A stretch of 64,000 nucleotides of DNA from contig NZ_NIJM01000001.1 of the NCBI RefSeq assembly GCF_002836945.1, forward strand, positions 1-64,000, given 5' to 3'. Position numbers and translations under genes: made by a program. The DNA comes from Shewanella chilikensis. GTDB taxonomy: Bacteria; Pseudomonadota; Gammaproteobacteria; Enterobacterales; Shewanellaceae. The notes beneath the pieces are model-generated. The model saw nothing but the letters and a program-made list of their open reading frames with translations. It was not told where the DNA came from and searched no databases. How positions within the stretch are numbered: the first letter of the stretch is position 1; the number at the start of each line of letters is the position of its first letter. Positions 35,516 to 45,341 of this stretch are shown here, in pieces.

Positions 35516-36867
35516 AGTCAGGCAAGTTACTGCTGCCACTGTTGTTGTCGTTGAGCCTCACTGGCTGCGCCTTCAACAGTGTATTGGTCAACTATCCATC
35601 CCAACTGGCCGGCGTTCGCGCCGAACTCAACTCATCAATGCCGGGCAATGCCGCCAAGGAATTGGCAGGCGGGATCAGCAGCCGAGATGGCCTGCTCTAT
35701 GCCCAGGAAGCGGGGCGCGCCGCGCAGATAAGCGGCGATTTCACCGCCAGCAAAGACTATTACCAAAGCGCCATAGCCGCCTATCAGGCATTCGACGACA
35801 AAGCCAAGCTCAGTTTGTCCGAGCTGGGTTCACAGGGCGGCAGCCTGCTGCTGAACGACAATATCATTCCCTATCGTGGTCCCGGGTATGAGCGCATCAT
35901 GCTGCACCAATATCAGGCTCTCAATTATCTGTTTGCGGGCGATGCCGAAGGCGCGTTGGTGGAGGTGCGTCGCAGCAATGAACTGCAATCGCTGGAACAG
36001 CAAAGGTACGAAAAATCCAGCAGTGCGGTGCAACAGATGGCCAACGGCACTATCAGCGCCGAAATGGATAAACTGGGCAAGGCGGCCGGCAGTGTCACCA
36101 GCTCGTTTTTGAACGCCTACAGTTACTACACCACAGGGGTACTGCACGAAATCCTTGGTGAGCGCAACGATGCCTTTATCGACTATCGCAAGGCGGCGCA
36201 GATTATGCCGGATAATCCTTATCTGCAGCAGGATCTGGTGCGCTTGGCCAAAGAGCTTGCCATGCCTCAGTATGATGAGTTCAAACGCCGTTGGGGAGAA
36301 GCGCCCACGCCCGCCAAGGGGCAAGGTCAGGTCATCTTGCTGCTGGAGCGCGGCTTTGTGCCCGCCAAGGAGAGCCTAACGGTTCCCTTCACCATTCACG
36401 GCAACTGGCAAACTGTCTCTCTGCCCACCTATATGCCCTCCAGAGTGCCGGTAAGCAGTGCCAATATCCGCGGCTTGTCAAAACCTATGACTGCAGCCCC
36501 TATAGCCAATATAGATGCCTTGGCCATCACGGCGCTCAAGGAGGAACTACCCTATCTGCTGGTGCGCCAGGCTGCCAGGGTCTATGCCAAGTCGGAAATG
36601 GCCCGCAAGGCCGAGCGCAAAGACGGTTCGGACCTCGGGGTGATCGCCATGCAGATATTCAACGTGGTCACAGAGCAGGCCGATCGCCGCAGTTGGCTCA
36701 CGTTACCTAGGCAGGCACAGATAGCGAGGCAGTTTGTCGATGCCGGCAGCTATCAACTAACCCTGGACAATCAGGGCACGGAAATTCAGGTTCAGAGTGG
36801 CAAGACCACTCTGGTCTGGGCAATAGACACTGGCAATGTCACACGTTTTTATACAGAATTGATTTGA
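35512..36867 (+). CDS. COG3014 family lipoprotein
   Basis: A 451-residue lipoprotein with lipobox LTGC (Cys19). The N-terminal half is helical with TPR-like hairpins (AGRAAQISGDFTASKDYYQS and NDAFIDYRKAAQIMPDNPYL). The C-terminal half is beta-rich. The start is TTG at 35512, which overlaps the def stop in TTGA, a sign of translational coupling. lpoB follows after 22 bases. The pairing of COG3014 proteins with LpoB suggests a role in peptidoglycan synthesis or envelope assembly. Confidence 0.75.
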   Translation: MKSGKLLLPLLLSLSLTGCAFNSVLVNYPSQLAGVRAELNSSMPGNAAKELAGGISSRDGLLYAQEAGRAAQISGDFTASKDYYQSAIAAYQAFDDKAKLSLSELGSQGGSLLLNDNIIPYRGPGYERIMLHQYQALNYLFAGDAEGALVEVRRSNELQSLEQQRYEKSSSAVQQMANGTISAEMDKLGKAAGSVTSSFLNAYSYYTTGVLHEILGERNDAFIDYRKAAQIMPDNPYLQQDLVRLAKELAMPQYDEFKRRWGEAPTPAKGQGQVILLLERGFVPAKESLTVPFTIHGNWQTVSLPTYMPSRVPVSSANIRGLSKPMTAAPIANIDALAITALKEELPYLLVRQAARVYAKSEMARKAERKDGSDLGVIAMQIFNVVTEQADRRSWLTLPRQAQIARQFVDAGSYQLTLDNQGTEIQVQSGKTTLVWAIDTGNVTRFYTELI

Positions 36868-36889
36868 TAACCTTGAAATGGAACTGACT

Positions 36890-37483
36890 ATGAAACACTT
36901 GAAGCTGATACTGATACTGGCAATGGCTATGGGCATGGCAGCCTGTCAATCCAAAGTGGAATACGGTGATGCCACTGAGGTAGAGACAGTGAATGAAAAC
37001 TTCGGTTCGACAGATCTGCAAGCCATTGCCGCCAAAATGGTCGACAGCATGCTGACTTTTCCGCCTGTGGTGGCCATGACAGCCAACGATAGACCTATCA
37101 TCTTTGTCGACAAGATCAAGAACAAGACCTCTGAGCATATAGATACTGAGTCAGTGACCGACTCCATCAGCAACAAGCTGCTGCGCTCAGGCAAGTTCCG
37201 TTTTATCGATATGACCAAGGTGGATTCAGTGCGCAAACAACTGGACTACCAGAACAACGCCGGCATGGTTGACCCATCCACCGCCATCAAGTTCGGTCGT
37301 CAAATAGGCGCTCAGTACATGCTCTACGGCAACCTTTCCAGCATAGTCAAACAAAATGGCAGCACCCGTGATGTCTACTACAAGATGACCATGCGCCTGA
37401 TGGATCTGGAAACTGGTTTGATCGAATGGTCCGATGAAAAAGAGATCCGCAAAGTGAAGTCCAAGTCCTTCCTCGGGCTCTAA
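36890..37483 (+). CDS. lpoB: Penicillin-binding protein activator LpoB
   Basis: An outer membrane lipoprotein of 197 residues that activates the transpeptidase PBP1b. The lipobox is MAAC (Cys19). The globular domain has RPIIFVDKIKNKTSEHID, LLRSGKFRFIDM and YMLYGNLSSIVKQ and fits the LpoB TolB-N-like fold. I chose ATG 36890, with TGGA upstream; an ATG four codons earlier is possible. It is linked to the COG3014 lipoprotein and followed by a terminator. Confidence 0.9.
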   Translation: MKHLKLILILAMAMGMAACQSKVEYGDATEVETVNENFGSTDLQAIAAKMVDSMLTFPPVVAMTANDRPIIFVDKIKNKTSEHIDTESVTDSISNKLLRSGKFRFIDMTKVDSVRKQLDYQNNAGMVDPSTAIKFGRQIGAQYMLYGNLSSIVKQNGSTRDVYYKMTMRLMDLETGLIEWSDEKEIRKVKSKSFLGL

Positions 37484-37504
37484 CCAAGTCTAACGCTCCT
37501 TCCC

Positions 37505-37531
37505 AAAAGCCGCTGTCACAGCGGCTTTTTT
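37505..37531 (+). terminator. Terminator after lpoB
   Basis: Stem AAAAGCCGCTGT/ACAGCGGCTTTT with a tight CAC loop and six T, 21 bases past the lpoB stop. Confidence 0.9.
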
Positions 37532-37696
37532 GTAACATTTCTCCTTTGTTCTTTGTCGGCAAATAGCGTAATTTATGCCACGGGCGCCAAGCCTGACAGG
37601 GTATTAACTCTAAGTGTATCCCTCCCCTTTCATTCCTGTTGTGAGGGAAAACACCGACACCTAATGGTAAAACAATAAAAAGCAAGGAATCTGTTT

Positions 37697-40342
37697 GTGA
37701 AATCTCTTCCCCGGTTGTTTGGTCTCAGCCTGTTGGCTGCCGGACTGCTATCACTCAGCGGCTGCAGCAGCACTCAATCCTCCGCCGGAGTGCGGGATGG
37801 CAGCGGTTATATCAGCGAGCAACAGGCGATGGCTCGCTCTGCCAGAGTCAGCAATGTCAGCTATGAACTGGACTTTACCTTGGATGGCAGCGAGCGATTT
37901 GCCAACCGCACCCTGGTACGTTTCAGTCTCAGCGACAACCAACAGCCCCTGACACTGGACTTGAGCAAGGCGCAGATCACCAGCCTTAAGATCAACGGCC
38001 ACAGGCTCTATCCCAAATACAATGGCGCCTACCTGGAGATCAGTGCCAAGTTGCTGCTCATAGGCGACAATGAGATAGAAGTCAGCTTCACACGCCAGCA
38101 TTCCAGCAATGGTGAAGGGCTGCACCGCTTTGTGGATCCCGTCGATGGCAAGGTCTATCTCTACTCCCACTTTGAGCCCGCCGCCGCACAGCAGATGTTT
38201 GCCGTATTCGACCAACCGGATCTCAAGGCCAGCTACAAGTTAACCGTTAGAGCCCCCAAAGACTGGCAGGTGATCAGCGCCACCCAAGAATTGAGTGTGA
38301 CCCCGGAGGGTGACAGCCAGCTGTGGCAGTTTCCGGCAACGCCCAAGTTGAGCCCCTACAATTTTTCCATGCATGCCGGCCCTTACCATGTCTGGCAAGA
38401 CAACAGCGGCAAATACCCCATGCGCCTGTTTGCCCGCCAATCAGTGGCAGCCCAGGTCAATGCCACCGACTGGTTCAGATACACAGACGCCGGGCTTAAG
38501 TTTTTTGACGACTATTTCGGTATCGACTACCCCTTTAAAAAATACGATCAACTGCTGGTGCCTGACTTCCTCTATGGTGCCATGGAAAATGCCGCCGCCA
38601 TCACCTTTGCCGAAGGGCGTTTTCTTGGCAGTGGTGATATGACAGCTAATCAGCGCCAGCGCTTGGCGTCGGTGATCATGCATGAAATGGCGCACCAGTG
38701 GTTTGGCGATCTGGTGACCATGAAATGGTGGAACGGTTTGTGGCTCAATGAAAGCTTCGCCTCCTTCATGGGCATGCTGGCGAGCGCCGAAGCCACTGAG
38801 TTTGACAACACCTGGCGCAGTTTTTACGCCAGGGGCAAACAGAGTGCTTATCAACAGGACTCTGGCGTTACCACCCATCCGATAGAAGTGCCTGTGGCCA
38901 GTAGTGCCAACGCCTTCGATAATATCGACGCCATCACTTACCAGAAAGGGGCCGCGGTTCTCATTCAACTGCGCCACCTGCTTGGGGAGCAAACCTTCCG
39001 CCGTGGCGTCAGTGAATACCTCAAACGCTACTCCTGGCAAAACGCCACACTGGAAGACTTCATTACCAGTCTCGGCCAGGCCGCCAAGCGGGATCTGAGC
39101 CAATGGACCCGGGATTGGCTCTACAGCGCCGGTGTCAACAGCCTCAAGGCCGAGTTCCAGTGCCAAGATGGCCGCATCAGTGAATTTGCCCTGTTGCAGT
39201 CAACAAGCGATCCCGCCTACCCGACGCTCAGAGAGCAAAAAGTTCAGCTGGCCTTACTAAGCAAGGGCCGCCATGAAATGCACCTGCTGCAAACTCTGGC
39301 CGTTACCTACCAAGGTGAAAAGACCTTGGTGCCGCAACTTAAAGGCGCATCCTGTCCTGATTTGGTTTATCCCAACTATCAGGACTGGGGCTATGTCAAA
39401 GTAGAGCTCGACCCACGCTCGTTCGATACCGCCTTCAATCACCTGGCCAAGGTAGAAGATCCCCTGCTGCGCGCCATGCTCTGGCAAAGCCTGTGGGACA
39501 GTGTCCAGAGCGGTAATTTGCCCTTGAACAAGTATCTGGAAACTGTGCTGATCAATGCTCCCCAAGAGAAGGATTACACCCTGCTGGGACAAATTCTCGG
39601 CAATATGCGCTATAGCAAGGCCTTACTCGAGTCGATGGCTCCGATTCACTCGGCCTACGCCGAGCGCGCCATCAGAGCGCTGGCGCAGATGAGTCTGCGT
39701 CTGACCATGCAAAACGCGGATAATAAAGATCTGCAGCGGCGCTGGTTCGATGCCTATGTGGACTTTGCCCGCGACGGTGATTCACTTGATCACCTGCTGT
39801 CACTGCTGCAGGGCCACAGCAAGATAAAGGGAGTGGAGCTGGATCAGGATACCCGCTGGCAGCTTATCTATCAGTTGAACCGTTACGATTACCCCACCAG
39901 CAAATATCTGCTACAGCAAGAAGCCAAACTTGATATCAGCGATTCGGGGCAAAAGGCGGCCATCGCCGCCGAAGTGGTGCGCCCGGACACCGCCGGCAAA
40001 CGCCGCTGGCTGGAGAAAATCAACCATTCGGCGCTGCCGTTTGCCAAGCTGAGAGTAGCGATGGAAAACCTCTATCCCAGCAGCCAAGGGCAACTGCAGG
40101 CAAGCACTGCAGAGCAGCGCTTGAGTCAGTTAGCCGCTCTGGACGCCGAAAAAGACCCGGTATTTATGCGCAGTTACGCGCCGGCACTCTTACCGCGTCA
40201 ATGCAGTCACGCCTCAATGCTGCGGCTCGAAAAAGCCTTGCAGGCTAACCCTGAGCTATCGGCCCAGACCCAGCGCAATCTCAAGCAAGCAATAGAGAAA
40301 GAGCAGCGCTGCGTGTTGATTAAAGACACGCTGAAACTCTAG
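37697..40342 (+). CDS. M1 family aminopeptidase lipoprotein
   Basis: An 881-residue zinc metallopeptidase related to PepN. Unlike PepN it has a signal and lipobox LSGC (Cys23), so it acts in the periplasm or on the outer membrane. The exopeptidase GAMEN motif is at 294-298 and the zinc ligands are HEMAH (329-333) and Glu352 in LWLNESFA. The conserved YQKGAAVL follows. The C-terminal ERAP1-like helical domain completes it. The start is GTG 37697 with AAGGA 8 bases upstream. Monocistronic. Confidence 0.9.
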   Translation: MKSLPRLFGLSLLAAGLLSLSGCSSTQSSAGVRDGSGYISEQQAMARSARVSNVSYELDFTLDGSERFANRTLVRFSLSDNQQPLTLDLSKAQITSLKINGHRLYPKYNGAYLEISAKLLLIGDNEIEVSFTRQHSSNGEGLHRFVDPVDGKVYLYSHFEPAAAQQMFAVFDQPDLKASYKLTVRAPKDWQVISATQELSVTPEGDSQLWQFPATPKLSPYNFSMHAGPYHVWQDNSGKYPMRLFARQSVAAQVNATDWFRYTDAGLKFFDDYFGIDYPFKKYDQLLVPDFLYGAMENAAAITFAEGRFLGSGDMTANQRQRLASVIMHEMAHQWFGDLVTMKWWNGLWLNESFASFMGMLASAEATEFDNTWRSFYARGKQSAYQQDSGVTTHPIEVPVASSANAFDNIDAITYQKGAAVLIQLRHLLGEQTFRRGVSEYLKRYSWQNATLEDFITSLGQAAKRDLSQWTRDWLYSAGVNSLKAEFQCQDGRISEFALLQSTSDPAYPTLREQKVQLALLSKGRHEMHLLQTLAVTYQGEKTLVPQLKGASCPDLVYPNYQDWGYVKVELDPRSFDTAFNHLAKVEDPLLRAMLWQSLWDSVQSGNLPLNKYLETVLINAPQEKDYTLLGQILGNMRYSKALLESMAPIHSAYAERAIRALAQMSLRLTMQNADNKDLQRRWFDAYVDFARDGDSLDHLLSLLQGHSKIKGVELDQDTRWQLIYQLNRYDYPTSKYLLQQEAKLDISDSGQKAAIAAEVVRPDTAGKRRWLEKINHSALPFAKLRVAMENLYPSSQGQLQASTAEQRLSQLAALDAEKDPVFMRSYAPALLPRQCSHASMLRLEKALQANPELSAQTQRNLKQAIEKEQRCVLIKDTLKL

Positions 40343-40418
40343 CTATGTGAGCCGCTTGGTTTTCCTGTGGCACCATGCTGTGCCACAATAGCTAACGAGC
40401 TAAATATCAAGGGTCATT

Positions 40419-40622
40419 ATGGGACTAATATTCATTATAATCATAGGCTTCTTTGCCATGATACTCATCAAGGACTACAACAAAAAACAACAGTATCTCC
40501 AAAATGGTGAGATTGAAAAACTGCAACGGGAAGTGGATGAATTGAAGCAGCGGATTGCTAATCTGGAAACCATAGTTACAGACAAGAGCTACGATCTGAA
40601 GGATAAGATCAACCGACTCTAA
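40419..40622 (+). CDS. Small membrane protein with coiled coil (PspB-like)
   Basis: A 67-residue protein with an N-terminal transmembrane helix (LIFIIIIGFFAMILI) and a coiled coil (KLQREVDELKQRIANLETIV). The layout and the RIANLETIV segment recall PspB of the phage shock system, but no pspA or pspC is nearby, so I leave the name open. It starts at ATG 40419, after AAGGGT. Confidence 0.7.
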   Translation: MGLIFIIIIGFFAMILIKDYNKKQQYLQNGEIEKLQREVDELKQRIANLETIVTDKSYDLKDKINRL

Positions 40623-40790
40623 GACTAACGCAATGGTTCCTCTTCAGTATATCCGGAACAAAGTACTGTATTAATTAAGTTAGTTGTCATAATTTTACTA
40701 TCCGGCTGTCATCAAGCATCCCTAGCTTCAGAAATACCATTCTCGTCAGGTGAGTAAACTCCTGTGCGAAATAGCATAAGGATCTGCTTA

Positions 40791-42080
40791 ATGAAGACTT
40801 TTCACTCCAAGACAGCATCGACGTTACCAGGCCTGGTGCTGCTTGGCCTGTTGCTCAGTGGCTGCAACAGCAGTGACAACAACGCCAGTACTTCAACCCC
40901 GGCACAGGATCAACAGGAAAAAGTTGGCGCCAACTTGGGCCCCCGCCCCCAATTTCTGGTAAATGACATGGATGAAGGGCCGCTCAAAGATAAACTGGCA
41001 CAATGCAGCAAAGGGCCCTTTTATCGCACCGACTTCAGCATAGGCCACCGCGGCGCCTCCATGCAGTTCCCTGAGCACACCAAAGAAGCCTATTTGGCAG
41101 CTATAGATGCCGGAGCCGGGATAGTGGAATGTGATGTCACCTTCACCGCCGATAAACAGCTGGTTTGTCGGCACTCCCAATGCGATCTGGCCACAACCAC
41201 CAATATCCTCGGCATCCCTGAGTTGGCAGCCAAATGCCGTCAGCCCTTCTCTCCCGCCGATGCTGCCAATGGTGTTAACGCCAGCGCCGAGTGCTGTACC
41301 AGCGATATAACCTTGGATGAATTCAAACAGCTTTGCGGCAAGATGGATGGTTTTAATCCCAAGGCCACCACGGCGGAAACATTTATGAAGGGTACTCCTG
41401 ACTGGCGCACGGATCTCTACGCCAGTTGTGGCACATTGATGACCCACGCCGAGAGTATAGCTCTGTTTAAAGAAGCCAGGGTCAAGATGACGCCTGAGCT
41501 CAAGGCCGCCAGTGTGCCCATGCCCTTCGATGGCTTTAGCCAGCAGGACTATGCTCAGAAGATGATCGACGAATATCAGGCGGCCGGAGTACCTGCAAAA
41601 AATGTCTATCCCCAGTCGTTTAATCTGGAAGATGTGCAGTACTGGTTGGCCAATAATACCGATTTTGGCAGGCAGGCCGTCTATCTGGATGACAGGTATG
41701 ACTCGGACAGCAGCTTTAACCCCAATGATATGAGCCAATGGCAGGCCGATATGCAAAGGCTCAAGGCCCTGGGAGTCGAAATCATTGCGCCGCCCTTGTG
41801 GGTATTGGTCGGTCTGGATGACAGCGGCAAAATAGTTCCCTCGGCCTATGCTCTGGCGGCCAAGGAAGCCGGGCTTAAAATAATCACTTGGTCACTGGAG
41901 CGTTCTGGCCCCCTGGCACAAGGCGGTGGTTGGTACTACCAAAGCATCAGCGGCAGCATTAATAACGATGGCGATGTCTATCAACTACTGGATGTACTGG
42001 CCAAAGAAATAGGTGTCCTGGGGGTATTCTCCGATTGGCCGGCGACCGTGACTTACTACGCCAACTGCATGGATATCTAG
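40791..42080 (+). CDS. Glycerophosphodiester phosphodiesterase lipoprotein
   Basis: A 429-residue lipoprotein with lipobox LSGC (Cys25). The GDPD domain starts with [20 protein letters not shown] (His-Arg and Glu of the active site), then [20 protein letters not shown] and HSQCD with the metal-binding E, D and H. A second half has [12 protein letters not shown] and [10 protein letters not shown]. Several cysteines suggest disulfides. It would release glycerol 3-phosphate from phospholipid head groups in the periplasm. ATG 40791 has AAGGA 8 bases upstream. A larger insertion than in GlpQ is present (residues 140-220). Confidence 0.85.
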   Translation: MKTFHSKTASTLPGLVLLGLLLSGCNSSDNNASTSTPAQDQQEKVGANLGPRPQFLVNDMDEGPLKDKLAQCSKGPFYRTDFSIGHRGASMQFPEHTKEAYLAAIDAGAGIVECDVTFTADKQLVCRHSQCDLATTTNILGIPELAAKCRQPFSPADAANGVNASAECCTSDITLDEFKQLCGKMDGFNPKATTAETFMKGTPDWRTDLYASCGTLMTHAESIALFKEARVKMTPELKAASVPMPFDGFSQQDYAQKMIDEYQAAGVPAKNVYPQSFNLEDVQYWLANNTDFGRQAVYLDDRYDSDSSFNPNDMSQWQADMQRLKALGVEIIAPPLWVLVGLDDSGKIVPSAYALAAKEAGLKIITWSLERSGPLAQGGGWYYQSISGSINNDGDVYQLLDVLAKEIGVLGVFSDWPATVTYYANCMDI

Positions 42081-42094
42081 CCATTGCCAACAAC

Positions 42095-42122
42095 AAAGAG
42101 GGCGCCTATCGGCGCCCTCTTT
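42095..42122. terminator. Bidirectional terminator between the GDPD gene and hpt
   Basis: Perfect 12-bp stem AAAGAGGGCGCC/GGCGCCCTCTTT with a TATC loop. It can end both convergent genes. Confidence 0.85.
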
Positions 42123-42137
42123 GCATTGGATTTTTTA

Positions 42138-42704
42138 TCAGAGAAACAGCTCTTTGATATTTTTAAGATCGCCCTTACCTTCGGCCAGCTCTTGCGCACT
42201 CAGGCCGGAAACTTCATGGGGGAATACCAGCCATTCATCCGAGGCGTGGATATAGTAATCGGGTTTCAATGGCACCGCAGTATTTTGCGGCTTGTAGTAA
42301 GGACAAGCGATGCGGATATCCTTGGGCATATTCAGACGCATGGATTGACTGAGCTTTTCCTTAAGCGCAAAAACGCTGCGCCCGGAATCGAAGACATCAT
42401 CAACAATCAACAAACCATCATCAGCATTGGCATTTTCAACAATGTAATGCAGACCATGAACCTTGATCTCCTTGCTCTGCTTATCTGTGCCTATGCCGTA
42501 ATAAGATGAAGTACGCACCGCAATATGATCGGTTTCCACTTTCTTGAAGTCGAAAAACTCCTGTACCGCGATCCCTATTGGGGCGCCGCCACGCCAGATC
42601 CCAACAATAAACTGCGGCCGAAAGCCACTCTCATAGACCTGTGCAGCCAGACGAAATGAATCCTCCAGCAATTCCTGAGCGGTAATAAAGCGTTTTTCTA
42701 TCAT
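42138..42704 (-). CDS. hpt: Hypoxanthine phosphoribosyltransferase-type protein
   Basis: A 188-residue purine salvage enzyme that joins hypoxanthine or a similar base to PRPP. The PRPP motif is LLIVDDVFDSGRSV (about 97-110). FIVGIWRGGAPIG (33-45) is the PPi loop. YYKPQ and DEWLVFPHE form the base-binding hood. A longer sequence than typical Hpt (178) with a charged C-terminus leaves some doubt about base preference; xanthine or guanine is possible. It starts at ATG 42704 after a 5' region that contains a stable inverted repeat. Confidence 0.8.
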   Translation of the reverse strand: MIEKRFITAQELLEDSFRLAAQVYESGFRPQFIVGIWRGGAPIGIAVQEFFDFKKVETDHIAVRTSSYYGIGTDKQSKEIKVHGLHYIVENANADDGLLIVDDVFDSGRSVFALKEKLSQSMRLNMPKDIRIACPYYKPQNTAVPLKPDYYIHASDEWLVFPHEVSGLSAQELAEGKGDLKNIKELFL

Positions 42705-42780
42705 AGGTATACGACCCCATCTTGTTCTATTTTGTGTGCTTCGCTGTCTGCTTTGGCAGGTGCTGAATTGGAGGCCTGTT

Positions 42781-42830
42781 CCAAAATCCGGAGTGGGCTT
42801 CCACCATTGTAGGCAGGCAGAGGATTTTGG
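42781..42830 (-). other. Inverted repeat in the hpt 5' region
   Basis: CCAAAATCC (42781-42789) and GGATTTTGG (42822-42830) are perfect 9-bp arms around a 32-base loop. It lies 77 bases upstream of hpt, downstream of a TATAAA-like element (minus strand, near 42844), so it is probably within the leader RNA. No named riboswitch was recognised. Confidence 0.5.
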
Positions 42831-43020
42831 GCGCGCATTTTATAACAAATTTTTCCTCGGTGCTGTGCCAAATGCACATTCTTGTGTCTCAGGCGACAAA
42901 AAATCTTCACTCGTCGCTCAGCCTTAGTTGAGCAATCTCTACTTCATTCACTCAAACACATTTGGTTAATAAATAACAAACTAATTAATAATGTTTTTTT
43001 AACGAAATATGTGCGGACAG

Positions 43021-43055
43021 TGAATAATTAGTCATTTTTTGTGATTAGTTATTGA
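43021..43055. promoter_or_regulatory. Tandem ARG boxes (ArgR operator)
   Basis: TGAATAATTAGTCA (43021-43034) and TGATTAGTTATTGA (43042-43055) each match the ARG box core TGAAT-N4-ATTCA with one or two changes. Their starts are exactly 21 bp apart, which is the spacing of two 18-bp boxes with a 3-bp gap seen in ArgR operators. The second box overlaps the -35 of the operon promoter, so arginine repression is expected. Confidence 0.8.
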
Positions 43056-43080
43056 TTGAGGTATGGGAACTGGCTATAGT
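43052..43080 (+). promoter_or_regulatory. Promoter of the arginine-type ABC operon
   Basis: -35 TTGATT (43052-43057) and -10 TATAGT (43075-43080) with 17 bp between them. The transcript would start about 28 bases before ATG 43115. Confidence 0.75.
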
Positions 43081-43114
43081 GCCAGTCATACGGTTCCTCA
43101 AGAGTATCTCCAAG

Positions 43115-43840
43115 ATGAAAAAATCCCTGCTTCTGGCCACGATCACGGCCTTGCTGTTGACCGGCTGCGGTAAAGATCAAGATGTACTGGTCGTCGGCAC
43201 CAATGCCGCCTTCCCCCCATTTGAATACATGGGAGGCGCCAATGGTGATGAGGTAAAAGGGCTGGATATCGACATTGCCAAGGCGATTGCCGCCGATGCC
43301 GGTAAAACCCTCAAGGTAGAAAACCTCAAGTTCGACTCTTTGATAGTGGCGCTGAACTCAGGCAAAATCGACTTTATCGCCTCCGGTATGACAATCACGG
43401 ATGAGCGGCAAAAGAGCGTCGACTTCTCCACGCCTTACTACGAAGCTACCCAAGTGGTGATAGTCAATCAGGACAGCCAGGTATTCAACACTCCGGCTGA
43501 TCTTGCCGGCAAGAAAATTGCGGTGCAGTTGGGTTCGACCGGCGACATTATGGCCAAGGAGCTCAAGGCCGAAGTCGTGGCTTTCAACACAGGTTTTGAG
43601 GCTTTTATGGAGCTGAAAAACCACAAGGTAGACCTGGTACTGTTCGACAGCCAACCGGCGGCCACTTATCTGGCCAAGAACCCCACTCTCAAACAGCTGG
43701 ATATCGACTTCTCACCCGAGTTTTACGGTATTGCAGTTGCCAAGAATCAACCCGAACTGCTCGGCCAGATCAATGCCACCCTGTCACGGCTGCAAAGCTC
43801 AGGTGAATACCAACAAATCCTTGAAAAATATCAGAAGTAA
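43115..43840 (+). CDS. Basic amino acid ABC transporter substrate-binding protein
   Basis: A 241-residue SBP family 3 protein, probably lipid-anchored (lipobox LTGC, Cys18). VVGTNAAFPPFEY and GLDIDIAKAIA are the usual family signatures. DFIASGMTITDERQKSVDFS (aromatic/carboxylate clamp and the conserved Asp) suggests a polar amino acid; arginine is favoured because of the ARG boxes upstream. I chose ATG 43115 because the signal peptide then begins MKKSLLLA. It is the first gene of a three-gene operon. Confidence 0.9.
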   Translation: MKKSLLLATITALLLTGCGKDQDVLVVGTNAAFPPFEYMGGANGDEVKGLDIDIAKAIAADAGKTLKVENLKFDSLIVALNSGKIDFIASGMTITDERQKSVDFSTPYYEATQVVIVNQDSQVFNTPADLAGKKIAVQLGSTGDIMAKELKAEVVAFNTGFEAFMELKNHKVDLVLFDSQPAATYLAKNPTLKQLDIDFSPEFYGIAVAKNQPELLGQINATLSRLQSSGEYQQILEKYQK

Positions 43841-43846
43841 TCTTAG

Positions 43847-44524
43847 ATGGATGCAATAATCTCTTCGCTGTTCACCCCCATAGGGGAAGACGGCATGGTC
43901 GGCATCTTGCTGATCCTAAGCGGCCTCAAGGTCACCCTGACAGTGACCTTCTTCGCCATGATCCTCGGCGCCATCCTCGGGGTACTGACCACCCTGATGG
44001 GCATGTCCGAACGTTGGTATCTTCGCTGGCCGGCCAAGCTGTATGTCGGGGTGATCCGCGGCACCCCTGTGGTGGTGCAACTGGTAATCCTCTACTTTAT
44101 CGTGTTGGCCGCCATGGATGTCGACAAGGTGACCGCCGCCATCATCGCCTTCGGTCTCAACAGCGGCGCTTATATCAGTGAGATTATCCGTGCCGGTATC
44201 CAGGCGGTCGACAAGGGCCAGGCCGAGGCCGCCCGCTCTTTAGGGATGAGCCATTCACTGACCATGCGTGAGGTGGTGTTACCGCAGGCTATCAAGAATA
44301 TCCTACCGGCGCTCGGCAATGAATTTATCGTGCTATTAAAGGAAACCGCCGTCATCGGCTTTATAGGTGGTGTGGATCTTATGCGCGCCGGTGAAATCAT
44401 CCGCAGCCGGACCTTCGAAGATGTGGTGCCACTGCTGACTTGTGCCCTGATCTATCTGTTATTGACCTACAGCTTCACCTGGCTGTTGGGTAAGTTTGAA
44501 GCGAGGCTGAAACAAAGTGATTGA
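43847..44524 (+). CDS. Basic amino acid ABC transporter permease
   Basis: A 225-residue permease of the HisMQ/ArtQ type with about five transmembrane helices. The EAA loop is [39 protein letters not shown] near the first helices is the family signature. It starts 7 bases after the binding-protein gene and overlaps the ATPase gene by 8 bases. One permease for the system implies a homodimer. Confidence 0.9.
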   Translation: MDAIISSLFTPIGEDGMVGILLILSGLKVTLTVTFFAMILGAILGVLTTLMGMSERWYLRWPAKLYVGVIRGTPVVVQLVILYFIVLAAMDVDKVTAAIIAFGLNSGAYISEIIRAGIQAVDKGQAEAARSLGMSHSLTMREVVLPQAIKNILPALGNEFIVLLKETAVIGFIGGVDLMRAGEIIRSRTFEDVVPLLTCALIYLLLTYSFTWLLGKFEARLKQSD

Positions 44525-45242
44525 GATAACCAACCTGCATAAGTCCTACGGCAAACTGGAAGTACTCAAGGGCATAGATCAGCATATCGCCAAAGGCGAA
44601 GTGGTCAGTATCATAGGCCCAAGTGGTAGTGGCAAGAGTACTTTTCTTCGCTGTATTAACCTTTTGGAGCAACCTACCGAAGGCGAAATACGGATAGCCG
44701 GTGAATCGATAACGGCGCCAGGTGCCTGTGTCGACAAGCTCAGACAAAAAGTTGGCATGGTATTCCAGCACTTTAACCTGTTTCCTCACAAGACAGTGTT
44801 GGCCAACCTGACCCTGGCACCAGTCAAACTGGGATTGATGAGTTTGGCCGAGGCCGAAGCCAAGGCTTTGGGATTGCTGGCTAAGGTTGGCCTGGCAGAC
44901 AAGGAAGATGCCTATCCATCCAGTCTGTCCGGCGGCCAGAAACAGAGGGTGGCCATTGCCAGAGCCCTGACCATGTCTCCCGAGCTGATGCTGTTTGACG
45001 AACCCACCTCGGCGCTGGACCCGGAAATGGTCGGCGATGTACTGGATGTGATGCAATCCTTGGCTCGCGACGGCATGACCATGGTGATAGTCACTCACGA
45101 AATGGGGTTTGCCCGCGAGGTGTCTGACAGGGTGATCTTCATGGATGAAGGGGTGATCCAGGAAGCGGGCACACCGGAGCAGATTTTCAATGCGCCGCAA
45201 AACCCTCGTACTCAAGGTTTCCTTGCTAAGGTGCTGCGCTGA
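44517..45242 (+). CDS. Basic amino acid ABC transporter ATP-binding protein
   Basis: A 241-residue ATPase of the ArtP/GlnQ group. Walker [10 protein letters not shown], signature LSGGQKQR and Walker [15 protein letters not shown]. It starts at GTG 44517 inside the permease reading frame, so it is coupled to the permease gene. With the two genes before it, it forms an arginine-type importer. Confidence 0.93.
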   Translation: MIEITNLHKSYGKLEVLKGIDQHIAKGEVVSIIGPSGSGKSTFLRCINLLEQPTEGEIRIAGESITAPGACVDKLRQKVGMVFQHFNLFPHKTVLANLTLAPVKLGLMSLAEAEAKALGLLAKVGLADKEDAYPSSLSGGQKQRVAIARALTMSPELMLFDEPTSALDPEMVGDVLDVMQSLARDGMTMVIVTHEMGFAREVSDRVIFMDEGVIQEAGTPEQIFNAPQNPRTQGFLAKVLR

Positions 45243-45341
45243 TCACAGGGGTAACTTTTTAGTACAAAAGTGCCATAAAACTGCCATCGTTTCTCTCTAT
45301 GTTGGGTGCTTTCCCAAACGCCCAATATAGAGAGGTTATTC

